The position numbers and the translations under genes are program-made. Shown in pieces: positions 1-8,600 of a stretch of 64,000 nucleotides of DNA; position 1 is the stretch's first letter; the number at the start of each line of letters is the position of its first letter. This DNA is from Gammaproteobacteria bacterium (lineage in GTDB: Bacteria; Pseudomonadota; Gammaproteobacteria; Pseudomonadales; Azotimanducaceae): the NCBI GenBank assembly GCA_026706935.1, contig JAPOXV010000026.1:339721-403720 (forward strand). The letters are read 5' to 3'. Below the pieces are notes generated by a model that was given only the letters and a program-made list of their open reading frames with translations, did no database searches and was not told where the DNA came from.

Positions 1-27
1 AAACTCACGAGAGTAAAAAAGAAATAC

Positions 28-813
28 ATGCAATCTAACGTCCAAAAATCCCTATCTTGCGTTGTGATCGTTGCCAGTTCGCTATCGCTCGCTGAAGAGT
101 CGAACGAGGAATCCGTGCCCACGTGCGTCGTTAAGGTGACAGCCATTGAGGCGGAAATGCCGAACCTTAACGACGATCAACGCGAGATCATTTCAGAAGC
201 TATGGAGCTGGATTACCACATACCTCATCCTGACTGTAGTTTCGAATTGGACGCGACGCTTGACTACATTCCAAGTCGAGTTGAACAGTTCGATCCGTAC
301 GCAGACGAAGATTTACGTTGGACACTCATTTCAGTTGAAGATCGGGAACCACGAGATAAGGAGCGTAAACAAACACCACGCTATACACGAATGAGTCCGA
401 ATGAAGCCTGGTACGATCTAAGACGGAACATCGAATGGGATTCATTGAAGGTGGGAAACGAAACCGAAGAGCGAATTTCATATGTCGGTATGAAGCAGCT
501 CAAAGTAGGTAAAGACGAATTCGTACCAGGTGAAGTCACACTTGAGATTGATAAAGCCAAGGAAAGCCTTGAGACTGTCACCATCACGATGAACAAGCCC
601 CACAAGATCAACTTCTTTGCAACCATCGCGGCCATGACGATGACTCAGAACTATCAATATGAGCCGGATATGTCTCGATCGATATTGAAAGAGTTAGTGG
701 TGGACTGGACATTCAAGTTCATTGTCGCGCGTTCATCGTCCAAAGAGCATATCGTATACCGGTACAACGACTGCCAACCGTCGAGCCTCATCGAGTCGTG
801 CAGTGACTGGTGA
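28..813 (+). CDS. Exported protein of unknown function
   Basis: 261 residues that I do not recognise. Residues 8-22 form a hydrophobic stretch ending in Leu-Ala and read as a short Sec signal peptide, so the protein is probably periplasmic or outer-membrane associated. The mature part is acidic and polar, with four cysteines (about 33, 70, 249 and 258) that could form two disulfides. The second half is compatible with a beta-rich periplasmic domain, but this is only an impression. The start ATG has a purine-rich stretch upstream but no clear Shine-Dalgarno sequence. The upstream context lies outside the window. No partner gene is visible, because the next gene is on the opposite strand. Confidence 0.6.
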   Translation: MQSNVQKSLSCVVIVASSLSLAEESNEESVPTCVVKVTAIEAEMPNLNDDQREIISEAMELDYHIPHPDCSFELDATLDYIPSRVEQFDPYADEDLRWTLISVEDREPRDKERKQTPRYTRMSPNEAWYDLRRNIEWDSLKVGNETEERISYVGMKQLKVGKDEFVPGEVTLEIDKAKESLETVTITMNKPHKINFFATIAAMTMTQNYQYEPDMSRSILKELVVDWTFKFIVARSSSKEHIVYRYNDCQPSSLIESCSDW

Positions 814-843
814 GTCTGTCGTGTGCGTAAAAAAAAGAGTCGT

Positions 844-900
844 CGCTTTCGTGGTGCCAAGTCCAATTAGATCTGCCTAGTAAAACCACCTGTCAAAGCG
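844..900 (-). terminator. Possible terminator hairpin downstream of the EF-hand gene
   Basis: The arms 844-849 and 895-900 (CGCTTT/AAAGCG) and the inner arms 851-855 and 885-889 (GTGGT/ACCAC) pair around a loop of about 29 bases. Read on the minus strand, the hairpin is followed after seven bases by eight T residues (836-829), as expected for a Rho-independent terminator of the minus-strand EF-hand gene. The gap between stem and T-run is longer than usual, so the call is tentative. Confidence 0.35.
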
Positions 901-958
901 AAAAAACCATCAACCGTTCACCCTCGGACCCGTCTAATCGCTATGCGACGTTCCTAGA

Positions 959-1477
959 TTATTCCTCTTCGTTAGATTCCTTTTCACCAACTATTCTCGT
1001 TCTGTAGATTTCCTCGAATTCGCTTCTTGTGATTTTGCCATCTTCGTTAACATCCAAGGTATATGTATATTCGGCAATCGCCATCATCTCCTCCCGACTA
1101 ATTCGTTCATCTTCGTTTGCGTCGAAGAATCTAAATTCGAACTCGGCAATATCAAGTGGCATACTTCCCGGAGGCGGTAAGACATCACGTTCGGTGGAGC
1201 TTGCCGAGTCTTCGCCGTTTTTCTTCGAACTCTCCGCTTCATTACTAGATGTTCGGCTCAGAAATAGATACTCATCCTTACTCACGTAGCCATCCTCATC
1301 AATATCCAATCGAATGAAACGAGTCTCGTACATGGCACGGAATGTTGCGACCATGTTTTCTACATCAATCTCCTCTGGAATATTTGTCGTATCGAACGGT
1401 AAATCGGCGTTTTGCCCTTTTGTAAATACGGCTACACAGCAAATAGAAGCAAGAAACCAGAATTTCTTCAGATTCAA
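959..1477 (-). CDS. Exported EF-hand calcium-binding protein
   Basis: 172 residues with an N-terminal signal peptide (about residues 1-20). Three EF-hand loops of the D-x-[DN]-x-D-x-x-[ILV]-x-x-x-E type lie at about residues 58-69, 119-130 and 142-153. The first and third have the canonical Gly at loop position 6; the second has Glu there and may bind calcium less well. Family knowledge points to a periplasmic or surface calcium-binding or calcium-structured protein. The start is a TTG codon supported by a strong AGGAG Shine-Dalgarno sequence about 8 bases upstream. The segment between EF-hands 1 and 2 (about 72-105) is Ser/Glu-rich and probably a linker. The C-terminus is strongly acidic. 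The gene is downstream of, and on the same strand as, the DUF433 gene. Confidence 0.8.
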   Translation of the reverse strand: MNLKKFWFLASICCVAVFTKGQNADLPFDTTNIPEEIDVENMVATFRAMYETRFIRLDIDEDGYVSKDEYLFLSRTSSNEAESSKKNGEDSASSTERDVLPPPGSMPLDIAEFEFRFFDANEDERISREEMMAIAEYTYTLDVNEDGKITRSEFEEIYRTRIVGEKESNEEE

Positions 1478-1531
1478 TCGATTTCTCCTAATAGGTTCCG
1501 GAACTAAATCGGTTCTGATCTCAATTCGGCT

Positions 1532-1759
1532 TCAACGAGCTAGATCCATGCTCAATGCAGCAACCTCGAAAGCTAGTACTGCCCGTATTTGTTGTTCGTT
1601 GACACCTGGAAACCACTTAACGAATTCGTGAATGGTTGCACCGCACGCTAGGTTCTCATAGAGTGCCGCCAGTGGAACTCTGGTACCAGTGAATACCCAT
1701 ATGCCACTCACCCTTTCCTTAACCCGTTCAACTTCAGGGCACAAAGACCAATCAATCAT
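1532..1759 (-). CDS. DUF433 domain protein (orphan antitoxin-like)
   Basis: 75 residues matching the DUF433 family. Members have an N-terminal strand region with a G-T-R-[VI] motif (here in the 20s) followed by helices resembling a short winged-helix domain. DUF433 proteins are usually the antitoxin-like partner of a PIN-like DUF5615 protein encoded immediately downstream. Here the next downstream gene is an EF-hand protein and no PIN-like reading frame is visible on either side, so the gene looks orphaned. The ATG start lies 50 bases after the TonB receptor stop codon on the same strand. Confidence 0.75.
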   Translation of the reverse strand: MIDWSLCPEVERVKERVSGIWVFTGTRVPLAALYENLACGATIHEFVKWFPGVNEQQIRAVLAFEVAALSMDLAR

Positions 1760-1809
1760 GACGGTAACTCATCCTGTGATCCAAACTAGCACGCAATCGA
1801 CTAGCACAT

Positions 1810-4341
1810 TCATCGTTCGAACGCATAGTTGACTCGAACGTAACCAAGTCTCCCCGCTAAACCGTAGGGCGTATCCGTCGGATAGCGTATTCCCCAGAGT
1901 ACGTTTGAGAGATGGGTCTTGGATAACGCGGTCGGCAACGTGTTAAGCAGGTTATTAATACCGAATGCGACTTGAAAAGATCCACGATCCAGCCACCCTT
2001 CCACATCAAACGTCTGTGCGGGATCGACGGTGATCTCGCCTGTATCCAATGGGTTCTGTGTCGCCTCACCGAAGTGATTCATACGTAGCAACGTGCCCCA
2101 GTCATCGCGCCTCCATTCCACGCTGAAATTGCCTTGACTGCTAGGCTGACCTCGCTCTAGCGTGAGTGCGCCCCAACCACCGTAGTAATCGTCGAACGTT
2201 AAACCTGAAGGAGCACCCGCCGGCATGTTCTGCTCGGTGATTTCCGTTTCGTTCGTATGTCCATTCGCCGCGAACCATAGTTCACCCGTCGCAAGAGGTA
2301 GTGCCCACGAAGCCGATACGTCTATACCTTGTGTTCGCGTATCTACACCGTTGAAAAAGAAAGTCGCGGTAGACGCGTTGACAGCATCGCAAGCCGAAAT
2401 CCCGACGCAATCTAATCCTTGGGACCGAACGACTCGATCTTGAATCTTCGTGTCGTATAGATCCACCGAGAACGTCAGGACCTTCTCAATGGATCGCCAA
2501 ACAAGACCCGCACTCCAGTTATCCGAGGTCTCGTGTCTCAACGAATCAATACCGAAAGCGCGAACGACGGGATGTCCTTCGTTGGCAGAGAACGTCGTCG
2601 TTAACCCAGTGTCGCTACCGACGAACAGGATCGAATTAAAGCGACGTTGAGAGAGGCTCGGCGCTCGGAATCCTGTAGAAACGGCACCCCGTAGTGCGAG
2701 ATTTTCAGACACTGCAAGTCTGGCGGTGAATTTACCGGTCGTTTGTCCGCCTGCATCGCTGTAGTCTTCCGTTCGTAATGCCGCACCAATTGAAAGACCG
2801 TCCGTGGGGTTGCTTTCTATTTCCCCATAAACGGCACGACTGTCTCGGGTATCCTCGCTCAATCGAGCATTCAAAGGGCTATAACCTGGATAGCCTTGGA
2901 ACCCGCATGCCGCGACAACGCCTTCAAGCGCCGCACCGTCAGGTCCAACCGCAAACGCTTTGAAATCAGCAACATGCGGCGATCCACACGACCATGAGGC
3001 ACTATCACCCGCCTCCTGCTGGTAGTTCTCGCCTCGCAATTCCAAACCTGCAGCAACCGCCGTTTCAAATTCCCCTTCAAACGATCGGCGAACATCGAGA
3101 TTTGTTGTACGTTGCTCAAATTCAATGCCACCGCTGTCTCCGTTTAGCGGTCCCGCGTTCGCGATGATGTCCGTAATGCTCGCGTTGGGGTTCAGTGCCA
3201 GGAAGTTCGCGCCGATCGAAGCATTGATGGAATCCGACACGCCGAAATCGAAACGACTTCGGCCGTACACATGACTAAGATCCGCCTCCCATCCTGCCAA
3301 TGAACCCCGCCAACCGACTGCGATAGAACCATCACCGATATCCGACTCCTCATACGGCACAAAGCCATCTGGATATACCGGATGTGTATTCCGCTCGTGG
3401 AAATTGATGAAATTAGGTAGCACGAAATCCCACGTCTCATCGCCGGTTTCGATTCCATCCCAATAGTTGTATCGGAATCGATACGCACCGCTAGAACGAC
3501 CTTCGCGTTGCGATACGCCGCCGAACGCATAGAGTTCCGCATCTCCCCGAAACGGCAGCGAACCATTGAAGAACAATCCCCGACCGGCATGAGACGGGGA
3601 GCTGAACGCGACCAGTTCATCCTGATAGTCAGGGTCATGACCGCCGTTTCCCCCGTTTCGACGAATAGGATCGCCACTGTACCACTCACCCGTGATATTT
3701 AGGAAGCCTCCACCCGCAAGATACATACCGCCGTTGTAGGACAAACCGTGGGTTGCTCCACCTGCATCTCCCGTACTACCCGAGTGGATGATGATTTCGT
3801 GGTCGGTGCCTTCTTTTAACGCAATGTTGATGACACCTGCGATGGCATCCGATCCATATTGCGCTGCGGCGCCATCTCGCAAGACCTCGACGCGTTTTAC
3901 CGCACTTGCTGGAATCGAACGTAAGTCAGTTCCGCCCGTCCCGTAACCGATGACCCCATCAAGTACGCGTAACCAAGCCATACTGTGGCGACGTTTGCCA
4001 TTGACGAGAACCAATGTTTGATCTGGAGCAAGACCACGCAACGTAGCAGCATGCAACAAAGCACCATCACCTACGGAGAGACGGGTGTAGTTGAACGATG
4101 GTGCTAATTTCGTGAGCGCAGCACCGAGATCTATTTCTCCTGTCCGCGCTAGCTCGAAGTCTTGGTGAACTTCCACTGGCACAGGTAGTTCGTCGGCTCG
4201 GCTCTCTAGCCTTGCCCGTGTGCCGATAACAACGAGCTCTTCAATCATTGCCGCACCCGCAGGTGCCGTCCCACTGGTTTGACCGACTACCGAGGACGTA
4301 AACACGGTCAACAAGCCAATAAGGGAAAGGGATTTCTTCAT
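1810..4341 (-). CDS. TonB-dependent outer-membrane receptor
   Basis: 843 residues, an outer-membrane beta-barrel importer energised by TonB. The start was placed at the ATG at 4341 because it opens a textbook signal peptide (MKKSLSL...) and has a GGGAG Shine-Dalgarno sequence; an upstream in-frame ATG at 4380 would bury that signal. A TonB-box-like segment (EELVVIGTR) follows the signal peptide. The plug domain shows the usual 'VLVNGKRR' and 'EVLRDGAAAQYGSDAIAGVINI' type signatures, and the rest is barrel with many aromatic-ended strands. The long extracellular loops and lack of iron-uptake neighbours leave the substrate unknown. A tonB-family gene lies far away at 32200. Confidence 0.93.
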   Translation of the reverse strand: MKKSLSLIGLLTVFTSSVVGQTSGTAPAGAAMIEELVVIGTRARLESRADELPVPVEVHQDFELARTGEIDLGAALTKLAPSFNYTRLSVGDGALLHAATLRGLAPDQTLVLVNGKRRHSMAWLRVLDGVIGYGTGGTDLRSIPASAVKRVEVLRDGAAAQYGSDAIAGVINIALKEGTDHEIIIHSGSTGDAGGATHGLSYNGGMYLAGGGFLNITGEWYSGDPIRRNGGNGGHDPDYQDELVAFSSPSHAGRGLFFNGSLPFRGDAELYAFGGVSQREGRSSGAYRFRYNYWDGIETGDETWDFVLPNFINFHERNTHPVYPDGFVPYEESDIGDGSIAVGWRGSLAGWEADLSHVYGRSRFDFGVSDSINASIGANFLALNPNASITDIIANAGPLNGDSGGIEFEQRTTNLDVRRSFEGEFETAVAAGLELRGENYQQEAGDSASWSCGSPHVADFKAFAVGPDGAALEGVVAACGFQGYPGYSPLNARLSEDTRDSRAVYGEIESNPTDGLSIGAALRTEDYSDAGGQTTGKFTARLAVSENLALRGAVSTGFRAPSLSQRRFNSILFVGSDTGLTTTFSANEGHPVVRAFGIDSLRHETSDNWSAGLVWRSIEKVLTFSVDLYDTKIQDRVVRSQGLDCVGISACDAVNASTATFFFNGVDTRTQGIDVSASWALPLATGELWFAANGHTNETEITEQNMPAGAPSGLTFDDYYGGWGALTLERGQPSSQGNFSVEWRRDDWGTLLRMNHFGEATQNPLDTGEITVDPAQTFDVEGWLDRGSFQVAFGINNLLNTLPTALSKTHLSNVLWGIRYPTDTPYGLAGRLGYVRVNYAFER

Positions 4342-4598
4342 CGCGAACTCTCCCTGTCGCCGAAACCTCATCATACCCACTTTTAAACCCTGACCAACGA
4401 CTGAGCGTACACGTCACATCGACCTCATAGCCTAGCGTCAAGTCGATATGAGGCGAACCAGTTGATAACGACAAGTAGTCAGGTTACCGCTTCACCCTTG
4501 AATCGCATCTTTAGAAGCCGACTGCTTAAGCTCGGCGACGTTTCTATCGTGATCCTATACAGGCGCATTGTTAGTGCTAATTAACACGCCGCGTTCGT

Positions 4599-5291
4599 CT
4601 ACTCGTGAAACGTGGATTTCTGCGCACCCGCCTCAACCGGAACAAGCTCCATCAAATTGTCAACCGACGGGAATCTGAGCCCTTCTCGCGCAGGTCGCTT
4701 CGAGTCGGGTTGGCTGATCGTGAGTAGGTGCCTAATACCGTATTCCTCGGCCGAGGTGAGCACGGTTTGGTCATCATCAATAAATAGTGTTCGGTCGCTA
4801 TCAAATGGATGCTCACTGTTTAAACTCACCCAGAATGCTTGAGTTTCCTTCGGTGCGCCGTAATCATGACATGACACTATCGTCTCGACCTCATCGCTGA
4901 GACGGCAGTATGTGTCTTTTAGGGAAAAGCAATCGCGATCTGCGTTAGTGATGAGCACGCTAGATATATTGCACCGTCGAACCCAGTCGAGGAACCCACG
5001 TGTACCAGGGCGAAACCTGAGGAGGTGTGTGACCTTTTGATGTAGCTTGAGCACGTCGACGCCCGTGTACTCCGTCCAATAGTCAGTCCTGTAGTAGTCC
5101 AACGTGCGAGCGACGTCGCGCATATGACTATCCAGAGATTCCCTTGCTTCATCTATCTGAAGGCCGCTCGCCGCGCCGTATCTCGCTGGTAGGAGCTCTT
5201 CCCAAACGACGTTGTCGAAATTCCGATCCAAGAGCGTGCCATCGATATCAAGAAGCAACGTATCTATTTCCTGCCAGTTAACTACTGTCAT
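4599..5291 (-). CDS. yrfG: HAD-family hydrolase, GMP/IMP nucleotidase-like
   Basis: 230 residues, a HAD-superfamily phosphatase. Motif I is D15-I-D17-G-T-L-L-D. Motif II is the T/N pair in 'LITNAD', motif III the Lys in 'GAPKE', and motif IV the acidic 'FIDDD'. Overall similarity, including the start (W-Q-E/D-I-D-T-x-L-L-D) and the 'FDN..W..L.P..YG' cap segment, fits E. coli YrfG, which dephosphorylates GMP and IMP. The ATG has a strong AAGGGA ribosome-binding site 8-12 bases upstream. It appears monocistronic. Assignment to the YrfG subfamily is by recall, and substrate specificity is inferred. Confidence 0.85.
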   Translation of the reverse strand: MTVVNWQEIDTLLLDIDGTLLDRNFDNVVWEELLPARYGAASGLQIDEARESLDSHMRDVARTLDYYRTDYWTEYTGVDVLKLHQKVTHLLRFRPGTRGFLDWVRRCNISSVLITNADRDCFSLKDTYCRLSDEVETIVSCHDYGAPKETQAFWVSLNSEHPFDSDRTLFIDDDQTVLTSAEEYGIRHLLTISQPDSKRPAREGLRFPSVDNLMELVPVEAGAQKSTFHE

Positions 5292-5395
5292 GTCGTATTC
5301 CCTTTCTAGCTAACTCACGGGATGAAAGCACGGACGTATCAACCGCCACCTGCCTAAACCCACAACCTACCTTCTAGGCGTTATTCGATCAATAA

Positions 5396-5415
5396 AGCTG
5401 ATTCAATTGTCAGCT
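5396..5415. other. Small inverted repeat
   Basis: AGCTGA (5396-5401) and TCAGCT (5410-5415) pair perfectly around an 8-base loop, in the space upstream of the nucleotidase gene and downstream of the small minus-strand reading frame. It could be a weak terminator or an operator; there is no T-run to favour termination. Confidence 0.25.
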
Positions 5416-5453
5416 ATTTCGACAAGCTTGCCAGTATTCGAATAGTGGACGGC

Positions 5454-5681
5454 TCACCAATTGTGAAGTCGAGGTCTGCAGTAAAGTAAAAACTCGTAGT
5501 ATTTATTCACTAACAATTCGCGGTCTAGTCCCATGTATCGCATCGTTTCATCTCCGTGCAGATTCCATATTGATACCTCTTCCAGTTCAAGGCGTGTGTA
5601 CGGCGGACCTTTTTGTGGCACGAAACCTTCTTCAGGTGTTGAACTGAATGGGAAGGACGCACCCTTAAAACCCTCATGCAA
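5454..5681 (-). CDS. Possible small protein, divergent to the giant surface protein
   Basis: 75 residues. I do not recognise it, but its composition (charged residues, Trp, Tyr and a helix-like C-terminal half) looks more like a real soluble protein than a shadow. The opposing frame over the same bases is rich in Ser, Cys and Arg and looks non-coding. If real, it overlaps only the doubtful N-terminal extension of the plus-strand gene. A weak AGCAGGA stretch precedes the ATG. It could equally be a chance open frame. Confidence 0.3.
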   Translation of the reverse strand: MHEGFKGASFPFSSTPEEGFVPQKGPPYTRLELEEVSIWNLHGDETMRYMGLDRELLVNKYYEFLLYCRPRLHNW

Positions 5682-8600
5682 GACTCGAATCCTGCTGAGG
5701 CGTGTGGTTCAATCCGTTCTCCTGTTGTCTACGCTCGTTATCGGCACGTTCGCCAACGCCCAAACCGCTTTCAGTAGTACAAACATGACGCTGTCTTGGA
5801 CCGAAGACTCAAGCCTACAAGCGTCGCAGTTAGCATCCCTCAATACTGATATCCAAGGTGCACTGAACGCCTCCGCAACAGACTTTTGTTATGCAATTGA
5901 AACGTCACCAGCAGATCTCCTCGACTTTCCGGCGCTGAATTGCACTATCGGGAATGCTGCAACTCCCAACGGGTACACCGCTGCGAACGCTTCATTTGCC
6001 TTGGTACTCGGCGGCATGCCATTCGACTATGACTCAGGAGCGGCACATACGCTGACGTTAACAGCGAGAGAAACGTCCGCCACGCCGAGCGGACGAACAG
6101 CTAATTCCCTTCGTGTGACGTTCACTCTTACGAACGTCGACGAAACGCCCGTTCTTATCGATGAAACGCTCGCATACGTCGCGCCACCTGCTGCCTCGGC
6201 TGAGAGACGATACATCGAAGTTGGCGATAGGATTGATTACAACATCAGCAGGCTTTTCCGAGACCCGGAAGGAGCGCCTGTTTCACTCCCAACGGCAACG
6301 ATTGAGGTTTGCGACACCGGAGTAGCAGGTAATTTCGTTGAGAACGCTGCCCGCTGCAACAATTACAGCAATCTTCCCGCTTCGCCCGACGTGCTTTCCG
6401 TCGAAGCACGTGGACCCCTTCTGATCGCAACCGCTGACGGTAGCGGTATGGCCAGCGCTGGCGTCTATTGGGCGAAACTCTATTTTGGCGCCAGCGACCA
6501 AACCGGCAATGTCACGACGAAACAAGAAGGCGCTAACGTGACGGTATTCGTTAAGCAAGGCGTCAACAACCCACCGACTTTCGGTGGCGGTGCTTCTGGC
6601 TTCTCCGTTTCGGTCGATGAGGTCGCGACAGGAAGTACCTCAGCGGTCGCCATTAATCCAACGCCTCTAGGCGCGTGGGATGCGACAGACCTTGACGGTG
6701 GCGCGAGTTCGGTGCATAACGATTCCATCGAATACAGCCTAGTCGGCGCACAGGCGAGCTGTCGCAACACGGTTGCGAATGCGGTTCAGATCGGTCAGAT
6801 GTGTATCACCCTCGTGCAACCGATGTCCGGTGTTGCGCTTCAAGGTTATTTCCTGGATTACGAAAGCCCGAATCTATCGAATACGAAATCAATGACCGTC
6901 ACGCTACGCGCGAGTGACGGTTGGAACGACACCGACGTTGCCATCGAAATCACGTTATTGAATATCAACGAGCTGTACGCGCACGATGATCCAATGACGC
7001 AACGTGTGTTACCCATGACCGTTCGACTACTACAGGGGAGCTCGCGAAGTTTCGATTTGGATTCGTACTTCACAGACCCGGAGATGGATGCTGTCACCTA
7101 CGAAGCATTCGCTAATGCGTATACGGACTTAGTCAATATAGCTGGTAGTAGTCTGACGCTCACCGGCGTAGGCACGTCCTCTAATACTCCAACGATATCT
7201 GATACGGTCACAGTGAGGGCGACCGACGGCACCATTCAGCTAAACCGAACCATCCAAGTCGAAGTTCGCAACACGAATACGCCGCCAAGATTTGAACCGG
7301 CCGGTGTCATCAGCATCGGTGGGGAGATCGACGAAAACGTTCCCATTGGTACAGCGGCTACGCGTTTGGTGCAGTATGCCGATGACGACTCGACCGCTGA
7401 CGAAATCACCGTAACGTTGAGCTCAAGCGACTTCAGCGCGATTGTGGATCCCATTTGGAGTGACACCGAAATGAATGTCTGCGAGGCGGAATCGGCAACT
7501 TGCTTACCTCAACCCAACCGGATCGCCATCGTGTCGGCCGCGCCAATCAACTTTGAAGGAACCTCGTCCTACAACATTGTGCTTGGCTTGAACGATGGGT
7601 TTGCGTCAAGCGATGCCAGCCGAAACTTCACTTACATGGTCACCGTGAACAACGTCAACGATCCTCCGACGGCGACGGGCGAAGTGCCCGATCGGTCATT
7701 AAGCGTGCAAGGAACCTTGACATTTAGTGCTGGTGAATTCTTCAACGATGAAGACGCAAACGATCGCATCATCATCAGTGCTTCAAGCAGTAATCCAAGC
7801 GCGGTATCAGTAATGGCTCAAGGTGCGAATGAGATCACGATCACCGGACTTGCTATTGGTACGAGCACCATTACGTTAACTGCGACCGACAACGCTGGAC
7901 TGACGGCGACGCAGACGTTCCAAGTGACCGTACAAACGAATCAATCACCTGTCGCAGACGCCGAAGCGTTTACGAGCGCTTTACCTGCAAATCTCGAGAT
8001 GCTCGTAGGACAAATCCACGATGTACCACTAAGCGGCTTGTTCACCGACCCTGAAGGTGACACCATCACAATCGACGTCGAATCAAGCGCACAAGACATT
8101 CTGCTCGCTCAGGTAACTGGAAGCGGTGAAGCCGCTGAAGCCGTCCTCACGGCGCGTGCACTAGGTAGCGCCGATTTGACTTTTACCGCAACCGATACTG
8201 CGGGAAATGAGACGACAGAGACGCGAACCATCGCGGTCGTAAGCGAACTCGCCACGGAAAACGAACCGCCTGAAGCTAATCAGGCAGCACTTGACGCTGC
8301 ACTACCTGAAAACAATGAGATCGTACTGAATGGCAACGTTGAGCTAACGCTGACAGACTTTTTTAGTGACCCCGAAGACGACGAATTGACATTCTCTGTC
8401 CAATCGACTGACGAAAGCACCGTACTGACTGCTCTTGCGAGCGATGGCGTAACACTATTCCTATACGCAGATTCCGTAGGTACTGCGACGATCACCATCA
8501 CCGCTACAGACAGTGCCGGTGGTGAAGCATCGCTCGAGTTTGTAATCACCGTGATCGAGGAAACAAGCACTGGAAATCAGGCACCGGTGCTTGATCAGGC

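Noticed and set aside
3192-3689. 165-residue minus-strand open frame
   Set aside because: It is a shifted frame of the TonB receptor on the same strand; its composition is not protein-like.
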